64,000 bases of DNA from Sialis fuliginosa (GCA_961205875.1 OY540812.1:29149098-29213097); one strand, 5' to 3'. Counted from the stretch's first letter, positions 1 through 13,700 are shown. Numbers and translations: made by a program. The notes: generated from the letters alone by a model not told the origin.

Positions 1-1203
1 GCGGAAAATTTCCTTGTACAGTTAAAATATGCTCTTGTTTGGCTTTAAATTTAAAATGTTGTTCAGTTTGTAGATGATAAGTACATATATATAATAAAGA
101 AAATAATTGTGACAGATAAATGTGCAATAAAAATATTCTAAATTTGTATTTTTATTGATCCTTTCATCCCAGTATTTAAATATTTCAATTATTAAACGAA
201 AATTGTAGCCAGCCATGGTATCGATTTACGGCGCAGAGTGAGTTCGGCTCTAATGAAGTTTTTACATTTAATTACAGTAATGATCAAAATGAAAAAAAAT
301 ATAGTTATAGTTTAAAGTTGGCTGATTCTTTTAGTTTTTGTTTTATTCTGATTGAACAATTGGTTTCCAAGAAAAAAATTCACAAATATACGAATTTTTC
401 GCTATTTTTAAAGTTAAAATATTTTTTATTTTCAAAACTATTGATTTTAAAAAAAAGTTTATGAGACAAAAAATGTTCACTTTAATCTAATGAAGCTTAC
501 ATAATTTTTTCAGTGTACCTATTGAAGGACCGCATAAAAAAATATCATGTACCTATATATGTAGATGTTTTTTCTCAGAAAAATATAAAGAATTTAATAA
601 AATCATTTTTAGCCACTAGAACGTCGATTGGTCGGTTAGTGTCATTTCTAAGCGAGCTAGACTGGATAATCCGCTCGCCTATTAGGGTTTCGGTGCAATT
701 TCTTCGGGTTTTGCAAAATGTGATGACTAAAAAAAAAGATCGTCAAAAATAGAGCAGTGGCATAGACATAGATGTCTATTAGCAGTGGCGTAAAATTGCA
801 GATTAGAGTAATACATTTTTAGTAAATTTTATGAAAAAAAGAATAAAATGAAAATACAAAGGATAAAATAAAAGAAAAAAGGGGACTTCATTTACATGTT
901 AGGGTTTACAAAAATTAAAATCTGTTCACCCTAATTGTCGATAATACCCGCTTAAAAGCCAGGTCAAGTCAAAGTTTTACAATACGCTGCCTAAACTGTT
1001 AAATATTGAACAACTATATTTTTCAAAAATCCTAAACAATATTATAATTCCGTAGTCCACGCGATGATAGCGAAGCCGCGGGCACAGCTACATAGTTTAT
1101 TAATAAAAAATACTCTAAAAGCAATTTCCATGTGACTTTTAAGAAATGAGGTGAATTCTGTTGACAATAACTAACAGACAAGATTTAAAAATAATAATAA
1201 TTT
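1..1203. other. Non-coding, probable intron 1 of a leftward cubilin-like gene
   Basis: I see no convincing exon here on either strand. The open frame at about 513-752 is short and has no recognisable motif. At about 1057-1100 there is a fragment (CGATGATAGCGAAGCCGCGG, then GGCACAGCTACATAGT) of the kind seen at the ends of common insect interspersed repeats. If 2352-2428 is a real first exon, this stretch is its first intron, which in the intact cubilin copy is 3.2 kb long. Confidence 0.4.
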
Positions 1204-2232
1204 TTCTTAATAGCTTAGTAAAATTGTAGTTATTTCTAGAGCCTAGCAAAAAAGGGTAAATTATTCTAAAGAGCCTAGTAAAATCGTAGTTATTTCTAAA
1301 GGGCCTAATAAATTTTTTTTTCTAAATAGCCTAGTAAAAAAAGGATGTTTCCTAAATAACTTATAGTAAAATCGAAAATATTTCTAAATAGTGCATATAG
1401 TAAAATCGTAATAATTTCTATAAAGAGCCTATGGCAAAAAAGGTATTTTTTCTAAAGCCCTAGTAAAATCGTAGTTATTTCTAGAGCCTAGTAAAAAAGG
1501 GTAATTATTTCAAATAGCTTAGTAAAATTATAATAATTTCTATAAAGAGCCTATGTGGTAAAAAGGTATTTTTTTCTAAATAGCCTAGTAAAATCGTAGT
1601 TATTTCTAAAGAATCTAGTAAAAAAGGGTAATTATTTCTAAATAGCTTAGTAAAATTGTAATTATTTCTCAATAGCATATTAAAATTGTAGTCATTTGTA
1701 ATTAGTCCAGTAAAAAGAGGACATTTTTTTAAATAGCCTAGTAAAAGAGGGTATTTTTTCAGAATAGCTTATATTAGTAAAATCGTAATTATTTCTAAAT
1801 AGCCTAGTATAAAAGAGTATTTTTGCCAAATAGCTAGTTACTTCTAATTAATCTAATAAAAAAGGGTATTTTTTTCTAAATAGCCTAGTAAAAAAGGGTA
1901 TTTAAAAAAATAGCTTATTGTTAGTAAAATCGTAGTTATTTCAAAGTAACTTACTATAGAAAATTATTTCTAAATAGTCTAAAAAAAAGGTAATTGTTTT
2001 TAAATAGCCTAGTAAAAGAGGGTATTTTTTCAGAATAGCTTAGTAAAATCGTAATTATTTCTAAATGGCCTAGTATAAAAGAGTATTTTTGCCAAATAGC
2101 ACAGTTATTTCTAATTAATCTAATAAAAAGGGTATTTTTTTCTAAATAGCCTAGTAAAAAAGGGTATTTAAAAAAATAGCTTATTGTTAGTAAAATCGTA
2201 GTTATTTCAAAGTAACTTGGTAAAAAATAATT
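1204..2232. repeat. Degenerate minisatellite, AATAGCCTAGTAAAA family
   Basis: The stretch repeats alternating cores, TAGCCTAGTAAAAAAGGGTA and TAGTAAAATCGTAGTTATTT, joined by TTTCTAAA. Spacing is roughly 30-60 bp with many indels. A larger block is itself repeated: the run containing AGAGGGTATTTTTTCAGAAT followed by AAAAGAGTATTTTTGCCAAA occurs at about 1745-1830 and again at about 2015-2098. No coding signal is present. Confidence 0.85.
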
Positions 2233-2351
2233 TTTATTCGCAAATCTACAACAGCAATTTAAAAGTTTTTTATCTATGTAAATATATTACATAATTAAAA
2301 AATATATTTTCTTAAAAGTATTAATTAAATATAAAAGCAGTAGGTACTTAC

Positions 2352-2428
2352 TGTTCACTGCATTTTATATAGCAAAGTAAATTAAAAACAATTAAAATAA
2401 CGTAATTAAATAATAAATTTAAATTCAT
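2352..2428 (-). CDS. Exon 1 (signal peptide) of a second cubilin-like gene, rest outside window
   Basis: On the minus strand this reads an ATG at 2428-2426 and 25 codons plus 2 nt, ending at a consensus donor (CA|GTAAGT). The peptide starts MNLNLLFNYV and ends CYIKCSE, a basic-poor hydrophobic secretory leader. Exon 1 of the intact cubilin gene (36704-36780) is also exactly 77 nt, ends in the same phase and encodes MNIYLLFNFV...CFIKCSD. The upstream sequence is shared too. It lies downstream of the cubilin stop on the same strand, so its transcript must run leftward off the window. I infer a tandem paralogue. A relic exon without a gene is the alternative. Confidence 0.7.
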
Positions 2429-2449
2429 TGTATTTTATTTATATATATA

Positions 2450-2720
2450 TTGTCTAAATTACACATAATATATAGTAATAAATAGAGTAAGTATGCAAAA
2501 TGTTTTACTCCACCGATAAACTCTAAAATACTGAAGTAAGAATTGAATTTGCAATGTATTTTGAAATATGGAGGAGGCGTTACATATTACTGTATAACAT
2601 TTCAATTTGTTATAGAATAAAAAAATATTTACGCCCTTTATATTGTATTACAAGTGCAATTATTAATTTGATACATTTATGGAATATTTCAATATAAATG
2701 CATTTTATATACAACTTTTG
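2450..2720 (-). promoter_or_regulatory. 5' flank shared with the cubilin promoter region
   Basis: Blocks such as ATGGAGGAGGCGTTACA (split by an insertion in the other copy), TTTACGCCCTTTATATTGTA and GCAATTATTAATTTGATA recur in the same order upstream of the other first exon, at about 36860-36948 and 37627-37775. Conservation continues outward from the ATG of both copies, so the duplication covered the first exon and its 5' flank. I cannot locate the transcription start. Confidence 0.6.
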
Positions 2721-3789
2721 TTGAAGAATTTTTTTATGATTTCAATTTTCCAAGATTTAACAAAATATTGAGACTTTTGAACTTTCAAGTACAAAGACAA
2801 AAATATTTAATTTTATCTTATAATACATGAAAATTGTTTCCGAAATGTATTTTTATATTTTGCTATCCAAGAAAAAAAATTAAATACGAAATAATTTTAA
2901 AAGTTTTATTAGATCACCATGAACCTTTTTGATCTATTGTAATTTTTCTTTAAAATTGTTGGTTTCCGAGTAAAAAAATCTTCAAATTTTAAAAATTTAT
3001 AAATATTAAAAAAACGAAGATGACTTCAACCAAAAATAATTTTGATAGTGCCATCTAATATCCTCTTTAAATCCTTCAACTTAAATTCGAAATATTTTTT
3101 TTTATCTCGTTTTTGTTTTGAAACATAAACCTGGGCAGATTTAAATGGAACACCTCCTCAGTGGCGTAGTAAGAAAAATTTTCGGGGGGGGAGATAAGTT
3201 TGGGGGCCTCCAAAATATGCGAAATTATTATTATGACTTTTTTTACAGTTAACTATATGACCAAAAAAAAAAAAAGGTCATTCAATTCAAAATTATAATA
3301 ATAATTTCGCATATTTTAAGAACATTGAATATTTCGGGGGGGGGGGGGGGGGGGGGGTTCGACCCCCCCCCCGTTCCTACGCCACTGCACCTCCTCATCC
3401 AGACCAAGGCCACATGTATGATTATTGGTTACAGAATACTGTTCTTATCTTGGATCTCTTTTAATCGCCTTTTATGACATACACAAAATAATTCGGAATT
3501 AATTATAATTCAGCCTTTTATATTCCAATTTTGAACATAGGCCTCCCTTTATCTTCATCACCTCTCGGTTCCCAGTTTTTCATTTTCACCATCATGTTCA
3601 CGGTTTGCTACAATCTCTTCTTCCAGTTCTGTGCCTATATTTGGATACTGTTCGATTCCACTTTATATCTTCATATCGTATAATGTATCTTGCTCACTGC
3701 AATTCATTTAATTCCGAATCCAAATATTAGGTTTTGTGATTATATTAAATACTCTCATAAAAACATTTCTTTAAAATACATTAAGCAGA
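2721..3789. other. Intergenic, between the two cubilin-type genes
   Basis: AT-rich sequence with no supported exon. It includes the G-run transposon listed separately (about 3158-3388) and, at about 2860-3060, text resembling the TTTCTGAGTAAAAAATTCTT part of the fold-back element at 39508-40391, so it is probably old transposon debris. Confidence 0.5.
3158..3388. mobile_element. Non-autonomous element with CAGTGGCGTAG tips and long G runs
   Basis: The ends are inverted copies: CAGTGGCGTAG on the left and CTACGCCACTG on the right. Inside are a run of about 8 G, a run of about 20 G, and a following C run. The same tip occurs at 40892, 43062 and near 45825, so it is a dispersed family. Confidence 0.7.
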
Positions 3790-3795
3790 TTTATT
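3790..3795 (-). terminator. Cubilin polyadenylation signal (AATAAA)
   Basis: TTTATT on the plus strand is AATAAA on the coding strand, 55 nt past the cubilin stop codon. It is the first canonical signal downstream. Assigned by position only. Confidence 0.55.
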
Positions 3796-3849
3796 TAGTA
3801 AACATTTATACATTTTACAATACATTAACATTATTATTACACAACTTAT

Positions 3850-6800
3850 TCACCAATTATCGACTGCCTGATTAGGCCCTTTTGCCATGTAGCTAGCCAT
3901 CCAGCCAGTGCCTCCGTTGTTAACACTAGACACAGATCTTACGATCATAGCGTTACGCCGTGCATGGAAGATATCTGTTTTATCATCACCGCAGTATTTG
4001 GTACGCACCTCTGAGTCCATCGTGTCAGGATTCACATCTAGCAGCTCAACGTAATCAGTCTCACAAGTACTACTAGGCCCTGTAATATTTGTTGTACATT
4101 TAATAAACAGCACAAATTAATGTTGAGCTATGATTTCTTTTTATTAATAATTTAATTAAATTTTAATTTAATATCAAGTAATATATTGACAAGGGGACGT
4201 CACAGTTTATGGATGGAGGATTTCAGTTAGCTTTTGGGAGGTGCTAGATTAAAAATAAAAAGACTCATATTCGAGCATTTTTTTGAATGCTCATTATTAA
4301 TTGCGATATTTAATTCTGAAAATTGTTATATTTCATATGTACTAATCTATGTGGCCGAGCGGTTAACATGCTAGATTGGGAATGTGGCAAACAAAATTTT
4401 ACTTTTTATTTTTATTTGCAATTGTTTTTTAATTTTTCTTAATTTCTTGTACATATTTCGGCTATCTCTCGTTTAAATTTTGATTTTTTTTAGGCAAAAT
4501 ATATTATTATCGATAAGTCGATAACACATGTTTCTAAATTAAAATATATTATGTAGATAAATTTAATGATTTATTTATGAAGTTAGATTCATTAATAAAA
4601 TCTAATAATTAATTTGTTACAAAAAACTTCATGTATTATAGTGCATATGAAATATAACAATTTTCAGAATTAAATGTCGTAATTAATAATGAGCATTAAA
4701 AAAAATGTTCGAACACGTGTTTTTTTTATTTTTAATCTAGTTTCACCTCCCAAAAGTTAACTGAAATCCTCCATACATAAACTGTGATGTCCCTTTGTGA
4801 GATATTTATTTCGTACGTACCTAAATCAAAAGTTGCAAATTTCAACACGACAACAGTTCCATACGGTGTGGAAATATGCCACAAACAGTCACTAGCATTT
4901 CTGTAATTTCCAGGATAAAATGGGCTTGACAACATTCCACCGTAATTGTACAATGTTCCACCGCATGCTTGACCTGAAATATATTGTGTTCAGTAGTTTT
5001 ATATTATCTATGGATTTTAACAGGTATTTTCAATCCGTAGACAACATAACTCAATAATAAATAGATCATTTAATATTTGTACAAACCTTGATCGGTGCTA
5101 GAATAAATAATATCGTAAGCTCCAAGACCTCCTTCCCGTCTGTTCCATATTTCAAATGATAATGTGTTTCCAGTAGAAAATATTGGATTCGGAGATAGAA
5201 CTCCACATAATTTAGCTAATTGTCGTGCATCTGTTGTTAAACCATCGCGAACCTAAACATTATTATTATAATTATATTAACAGTTAACAAGGAATGTAAG
5301 TGGTATCTATACTAAATAAATGCAAAAATTAACTTCAAATTCATACCACTAGAGCGGCCGAAGCACATTCTGTTGTATCAAATAAAATAAACGACTGAAA
5401 AAATACTGAAATTGTACGGTTTTCTGGAACTGTTATTGTGATAAAGCAATGTCCTTTCACATCTTCGTTATGAATTCTTCCTTGTATTTCAGTAAAGTTT
5501 CGGTTACACCCTAAAATACAAAATAATGAAATCAGTATAAACTGAATATATTATATGGAAATAACAAAAATGTGTAGTTAGTAGTTACGTGTTAAAATAT
5601 TTACCTGTCATCCTGTAATTTATTTTGAACCCTTTAAACTCTTTAGCCGAGTCACTGGTAAATTGTATAACAACTTGACGTCCTCCTGAATAATAATCAA
5701 TGTTTTTATTTTTTCCGCAAACGATAAGTTTTCCAACTGGATAACGGCTTCCAAGATAGAAAGACAGTGGTCTGTTTTGGGACCTTGTTCCACCGTGGAT
5801 TAATTCTGGTCCTAATCTGTCTTTGGTTGATGGCGACTCCTAAAAAAATTAATCGTACATTTTTTAAAGAAGTTATGTTGATGTTTTTCTTAAGAAATTA
5901 TTGAACTTTTTGTATGAATACATAGATACAATTTTAAAAATATTGACCGCTTACAACCGAAGATAATCATCATTCAAATTAAGTGTTTTAGCATTGTATC
6001 TAACTAAATAAAACGGCCAAGTGCGTGTCGGGCACGCACATGATAGGTTTCCGTAGTCATTACAATTTATAAACAAGAGTTATTTCAATTTTTTTTATAA
6101 ACTATTCTAGCTACAGTGTTCGTTATAATTTTCATTGAAAGTACTAACTAAAAGCTACATTCTGTATTTTTTTATAGATTTTTTGCATCGATAGTTTAGA
6201 AAGTAGAAGGGGGGAGGGGACGCGTTTAAATGCAAATATATCGTGACTAAAGGGTTAAAATCAAAAGGTTATATAACATTTTTTGTTTCATTTTAAGAGA
6301 CCTATCTAATGACATCCCACTTAATGGGGTAAGTGAAAAGAAAAATGTGAGTTCACTTTTCAGTATATGGAAAGGGGGTCCAAAAAATTTTTTTTTCAAA
6401 AATCTTATCATTTCTGTTTTTGTGTTATCAGTCTTCGTCCGTATACCAAATTTCATCTTAATCGACTTAAAATTTTTGAGGACGGACATGGTGAAACTAT
6501 AAGGTTTCCTAGTTTTCTACGGAAACCTAATAAAAATTAACAGAGAGATTTTGATCAAAAATTCTATTCAGGTAGTAAAATATTCAACTAAACTTCACTG
6601 AAAATTTGAAGACAGTTCACCATCTACTTTTACAGATACAAATTAAAATAAAGAAAAAAATAAATAAAATAAAGAAATAGAGATGAAATATATATTCTTT
6701 TTTTTCTGATTCTATATATATATTTTAGTAAATATATCTAAATGTAAAATGTGATCTAAGCAATAAGACAACTGGAAAAACGGAGAAATTGTGGTTTCTT

Positions 6801-7735
6801 AGTCACTTAATTAAACTAAAAATATACACCTTAACCACAATAAAACAATGTTACTTGTCACGTGTTTCGACTTTACAAGATGAAGATTTCTTGTGAAATC
6901 AAAACACATGTCGACTGATATTGTTTATTGTGGTTAAGGTGTATATTTTAGTTTAAGTAAGCAATAAGAATCAAATTATTTGTGACTTACATTTTTATCA
7001 TATATTTCTATTTTATCATTTGCACAAATTCCTTCGCTATTAGCTTCTTCCAGGTCCAAAAATTCAAAGTGAATATCAAATTTCGTATGCTCAGTTTCAC
7101 TATACAAATACCACGTGCATCTAGTATTCGGAGGATACTTTGATGGATAATTAGGCGACATTAAAACTTGAGTACTGTTTGTCACGTTTCTGGTAAAGTT
7201 TCCACAGATAGCTAAAATGTATACAATACATAAGCAAATATTTATAAAAAACAACAGTGTATGTAACAATTAAAAATCAACTCACATGTAATTAATTCTA
7301 CATCAGCTGTGAACCCGGTACTTCTGGTTTTGCTCGCACCGTCGGATACAAACTGTATCCATAGATTGCTAAACGATGAAGAGATTTCTGAAGGTATGTT
7401 GTGTCCACACATTTTTGAAATTGATTCAGAAAGAGGTCCAGCTCCATCGAATACCTATTAATACATATATTATTAAATAATTCATATAGTAAGATAACAA
7501 ATACTCACTTCCAGGTAATCACAGTTGCATTCTGTAGAATTTGCATCAATACATTGAGACACGTGGAATTTCTTAAATGACATTTTTATGTTGCTACCCA
7601 GAGGGACAGAAACTAACCAATGGCATTCCAGATAAGGAGGATATAAACCGTCTTCGGTTATATTTGGAGATTTAATTGTAACTTTTTTTTTGTTTTCAGA
7701 TAAATCAATTGTTCCTCCACAGCCTGACGACTCCC
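3850..7735 (-). CDS. Cubn: Cubilin exons 46-53: CUB24 to CUB27 and stop
   Basis: Exons: 7509-7735, 7286-7454, 6991-7211, 5605-5839, 5347-5510, 5087-5252, 4821-4973, 3850-4079. CUB24 opens GCGGTIDLSENK, CUB25 ICGNFTRNVTN, CUB26 GCNRNFTEIQG (a short, divergent domain) and CUB27 ACGGTLYNYGG. The last exon reads GPSSTCETDYVELL and ends AVDNW before TGA at 3852-3850. There is no transmembrane helix or GPI-type tail. The final join (TTA G|GG CCT) crosses an intron with an internal inverted duplication. Confidence 0.88.
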
Positions 7736-10700
7736 CTAAGAAATAATATAAAATAGATTAGCAAAGTCAAATAATGCACATTAAAGTGTCCAAATTAAAA
7801 TACTTACCGTATGTAAACATAACAGATGCTTTAAAACCTTTAAAGCTGTTTGAGTTATCAGATTTAAACTGGATAGCCATGCTGTTTGAAGTTGAACGTA
7901 GTGAAGGTGGCTGTATTTTACCACAGAGTAAAGCAAGGCGACGACTTGTGGAGATGTCATTACCATCATATATCGCAACAGAATCATAGCGGCAATCTGC
8001 ACCAAACTCGAGTTCAAACGTTGAAAACCTGTTGCAATAAAAATAGAATCAAACTGGAATTCTAAATGAAGGTAAAAATTTAATTACTTCACGACTACAA
8101 TTTTTCCTTCTGGAGCAGTAATATTCCAAACGCATTTTATACTTTTATAATATTCTATATCATCTGAAGGTGTTCCTATCTGTGTTGGTGTAGTAATTAT
8201 TCCACCACAATCTAATCAAAAAATAAGAAATGTATATATTAAAAACAAAAATATAAAATCAATAACACTTACGGTCGATTTGATAAGTAAATGAAAATCC
8301 ACGTTTACTGATATATAAATCCGATTGAAATACAATCTCTACTGAATTTCTATTTCGTATTTTCGGTGGTTTATTTTCACCGCAGTAGACGTTTTGACTA
8401 TGTGTACTTATAGTAACATTATCGTATTTACAACCAGTTGGACCTGAAACGTTAATTTTTGTCAATTAGTACACAAGTCTTAATCTTTTTTCCTTCTGAG
8501 TGGATTTGATTAAATGAATAATTAAATAAGTCAATTAAAATAATTTATTTTGCATCTGATTAATATTTTTAAATTCAGATTAAAATATTTGCCTCCTTGC
8601 AAATACATTTATCTAATATTTTTCATCGTTTTATTTTAAACTAGCGCATTGGACCCAGTGTTATCCAGGTTAATATTCACAAAATCAAAGTGATTCCTTA
8701 CCTTCTTCAAGTTTGAAATCAGTGAATAATACATTTATATAATTGCCTTCGGAAGCAATAGTGTACTTGCAGTACAAATCATCTGCATACCCGTTGGGAT
8801 AGTTGGGACTCACTATAGTTCGAATTTTTTCATCTGGAGTCAAAACACCTCCACAATTCAAATGCCATTTTGCCTGAAATTAATAAAAAAAATTTTTTTG
8901 TATTGTTACGTCAAAAACAAGATATAAATTTGAATTACTTTAAAGCCGTTTCCACTGATTGCAGAGTTACTTCTAAACTTTATTTTCATTCTATTTGAAG
9001 AAGAGTTGATTGAAGGAGGGTTTCTTCCGCAAGATTTTCCTAGAGAATTCCAAGATTCATCTACGTAATCCCAAACCTGTAGAATAATAATATTAGGTTG
9101 GTTTTACCCAAGGTTATTAAATTATACGAAGGTTGTCTCCTAACTAAGCATTTGGGCGAGAAGAGTGAGCGAGAGAGGAGTGAGTGTGACGTCACTGGTC
9201 GTCTTATGTCAAATTGAAAATTTGAATAGTTAAAAATTAGTAGTTTCCATGAATTTTAACGGCTGACTACGTTACAAATACTACGTCACTATAGCGTGAA
9301 TCTACCCTATGAGACCATAGACATAGAACATGGGCTGCGCATTATGTATTAACAAAATGGTGTAACATTTCTCTAAAACAGTGAGAGAGATGCGGTAGGT
9401 TTGGGATATATCTATCTTTTTTTCTAATAAGAATGTAATAGACACTCCTGTTTAAAAAAGGACAAGTAAATCCCAAATCATTTACTATCTCTTTTTTGAC
9501 ACAGCTATGTTTTGGAGTCAGATGCACAGTTCATACTCTATGTCTATGTATGTTTCATTAACAAAAAAAATTCCATAAGCTGTGAAATGGTTCCCCACCC
9601 ATGATTTACCCATGTAAATCTATGTTTATTATCAAAATCATCCTTGAAAAGTTTAATTTCACATAAAGTTTTATATTTTATCAAAGAAATTGTCAGAGAT
9701 TTTTACCCCATATATCCGAAGTTTGTTACATCAAGAATTTTATAAAAGTATCATTGAAAATAAACAAATTCACTTACTTCAATATAATCACTCATGCAAT
9801 CAACACTCTCTTCAAGTTGGAATCGATCTACAAATTCTAAACCAATGTGATTCCCGTTGGGGGCTACAACTTCCCAAACGCATTCAGCATCGTTAGGATA
9901 AGATTTAGGAAAGTTAGGTGACATAATCATCTTTTCTTCATTGTGATAAACTCCACCACATCCTAACAAAAACAAAAAATACAATGAAATAATGAAAAAA
10001 TACAAATGGTATAATTTTGTATAACCTGATTGTATCGAATTCAAATTCATTTTGAATCCTTTTCTTTCTACTGTAGTTTCAATTGCGTGATATTCAATCC
10101 ATAATTCATTACTTTGCGATCGTATATTACTTTGATTGGTATTTCCACAGAATTTCCCTAAAGTTGGACTTGATGGTAACGGGCCATTGTGAATTGAAAG
10201 ATAATTATTTTCACAAGAAGTATCCATGTCCAGAGTTTCGAATATTATCTGAAATATTTTCAAACAGATATTTGTACTGTGTGGAAAAAAATCACCTGTT
10301 TGGTGACATAGTACTCTGGAACTATAAATCATAGAAATTTCAAAATGGTCTTAAAAATTTGTTCTGCTGACATGCCAGTACTGTAGATTTGTATGGTAGC
10401 ATAGTGTGTTTGAGGAAATCTAACAAATGTTCAGTACAAATCAGTACAAGAATGGGCTAGTAATATGCTATGTCTGCTATGAAAAAATGTAACAAAAAAG
10501 TGCACAAAAGTAGTTCAAGAATCAAAATGATGTTTGTTTTTTTTTGACATTAATGGAATAGTGCACCATGAATTTGTTCCAGAAGGTCAGACAGTCAATC
10601 AATGAGTTTTTTAAAATAATTATTTAATATTATAACTGTCCCATTTTATTTTATTATATTATATTTATAAGATTTAAATCATTGTTGCTAAACAGGAGAA

Positions 10701-13700
10701 TTTTTTTTAATCTAACCAGTATATTCCTGAAATAATAATATACGTACATCGAAATTTTCTCCTTCGGGTCCTTTTATTACCCAAGCACAATCTATGTTAT
10801 TTTTATATGGTCTTGGGTAATTATTGCTTGTTATTGTTACAGAAGAGCCTTCTAAATAACCTCCACATGGATATTTTGTATAATTTATTGTATAGTTCAA
10901 TTTTGCATATGATTTCGATTGTTGAGTAACCTACAAATTAAATAAATGATTTCTTTATATCATAATTTTTTTTCATGTATAACTGTTATTCTTCTACCTT
11001 TATTTTAGTTTCTGGGAAAGGCGAGCGTGCAACTACGGGTTCAGGATAAGTCCCACACAAAGTCAACAGGGTTTTATCACCAGTCCCTGAAATTACACAC
11101 AAATAAATAAATAGCATAATATATTATACAATTTAAAAAAATAATTTTACCGTCAGTAACTACAATATTAGACATTGCTGTTTTACAACTGTGACTTCCA
11201 GTAGGTCCAATTGAACCATTGATAATGAATGTAAGTGCTAAAGTTTGGTTCGATTGGGTAATTGGTTCTTCGTCACTTTCAGATGTTAAGTCTATTGAAG
11301 TCTGTGTCCATTGACAGAAGTATGATGTTTTGTTGTACAGAGCTAAAGATGGACTAATTGTTCCTGATTGCTGGTTAAGATCACCTTCACACACTGAATT
11401 AAAATAAAAATTCATTATATCTCTTATCAGTTGTTAAGAAACAAAAACACAGAGTTCACAAAAATAAATAAAATTACAAATTTTATGATGTATTTACTGT
11501 ACGTCTCCTGTTTGGCTACATAGTACTCTGGAACTATAAATCACACAAACTTCAGAAGTCTTAAAATGTTTGTTATGTAATCTAGTTTTACGTATTAAAA
11601 ATTCAAATCATTCCAAAAATTAATTATTTTGTTTTAGCCCGTTCAGGTAGAGGAGATTTGTTAGAATTTTTAAAATTTTTAATTCATTTCTGCAGTGATT
11701 ATATTTAATGAAAAATTCTTACGAGATGGTTCATTTGATGAATATTTCAGTTTGAATCCACGATGTTGTGAAGCTTCCTTAGACCAATAAGATACAGATA
11801 TTGTGTTTCCTGTTGAATATAGTACTTCATTTGGACTCTCGTTGTGAATTATATTTGAAACTATATAATGAGTATCTTCATTTCCTTCGTAAAACTAAAA
11901 AATGATAATAATGATTCAGTAGTAATTATTAACCTAGATCTGCCCAAAGTACAATACACAATATGTAGCACAAGTTATTAGATACTGTAATCACAAATCG
12001 AAAAACAATTAAGAAATACTGTATGGCCTTACTCAGAGGAACCTCTGCATAATAACTACGTAGCCACTTACAAGTGGTTACGTAGTGGATGGTAATAACC
12101 AATACGCGAATAACTTTTAAAAACAAAATAATCACAAATAACTATACCACTAAAAATTGTTCGTGTGTTAATAAGCCCGGTTCAAAATCAATATCCAAAA
12201 ATTCAAACTTAATCCTTTTTCCTGCCGGAACTTCAAATTTCCATGTACATATATGAGTTTCAAATTGTCCTGAAGGATACCCAGGACTTGTCAAAATTCC
12301 TTCAGGGGATTTTATATCTTCACCACACTCTACAATTTTTTTAGAATGAATTAATTAGTTAAAAAAAACTTTAGAAATAAATATAATACCTTCTTCGCTT
12401 GTGTTAAAGTTTAAGGCAAAGCCCCTTCGAGATGGCCAAACTTTTCCAGCTGAATTATATTCAACTGTCGCTTTGTTAGACAAAGTTTTAATCGGGTCTG
12501 GTTTCTTATGGCCACAAAATTGTTTTAATATTTTTTCTAAATTTAATACAGAACAAAAAAATTAAAATTACAAATAGTACCTAATATTGAAAGTATCTAT
12601 TTTACCTGTATTATTTATAAAATCTTTTTCTTTAATCAAAACGTTCGCAACGAGTGAACAATTCCAGCCCACGGGTAAATTAAGATCCTTAACGGTAAAT
12701 GTTAAAGCATGGTGTACAGGCCCTACAACGTTCCAAGTGCAATTTGTATCTTTTGTAATACCGTTCATATTTGGATAATTCGGAGATGTGATAAGACCTT
12801 TCTCAGCTCGAATGGTTCCTCCACAATCAGCTAAAATATATTATTATGTAATATTACATTCTTTCTTAGTATATGAAACTTTTGGGGCGTGTATGATTCT
12901 AAAAAAATTACACCTTTCAAGACTTCTTAAGGTCATATCTATTGTTAAATATTGATCTCTCATACATTTTGATAGACAACAGTTATATAAAAATATATTG
13001 TTTTTAGAACCATATATTCTATCTCTAAATAGAATCAAAGATACATTATTTTGAAACATACTGTACATAAAGTCACAAACCTATTGAAACTTTTGCTTTG
13101 AAACCGTTTCTAGCATCAGATACATCAGTGTAGTACCTTATATACATAAAGTTCCCTGACGTCTTTTGAGTTCCAGGCATTTCCGAACAAAACACTTTGA
13201 TTAAAGGAGAATTTCTAGTAGCTCCATTTCTTATTTCAACTCCAGCATGAGTACACCTGTTTTTTTGTAATTATTATTTTAACAAAATACTCTCATACAA
13301 AAGACACCGCACTTTATTAAATAAAGTAGCTTCCAACCGATTTTTTTCTAATTCCATAAACAATTAAATGAATCATTAAGGAGGTTGAGTAGTTATGTCA
13401 AACCAGTAGAAATAAGTTAATAACAATTATTTAAACACTCAAAATGAATGAAATACTGAAGTTTAAGGTTCTTTGACTGACTCGTTTTTAAGAAAATAAT
13501 TTTAATGTTTAATTGTAATATGTAATATACATGGCGTTAAACCACAGTTGATGAAAATAGAATGTTAAAACATAGAAAAATGATAAAAATCAATTTAAAA
13601 AATAGTACGATTGATTTGAAAATTAAGAATATTGTAAAGTATACATTTATGTAATTATTAAAACAAGAATGACATGACTAATGCATACATAGCAACAGCG

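Noticed and set aside
513..752. 79-residue plus-strand frame
   Set aside because: No recognisable motif, no splice or promoter context; it lies in probable intron with repeat fragments.
4340..4385. tRNA-Ser or tRNA-Leu gene
   Set aside because: Only the D-arm/A-box part matches. There is no acceptor stem partner, proper anticodon arm or T-arm.
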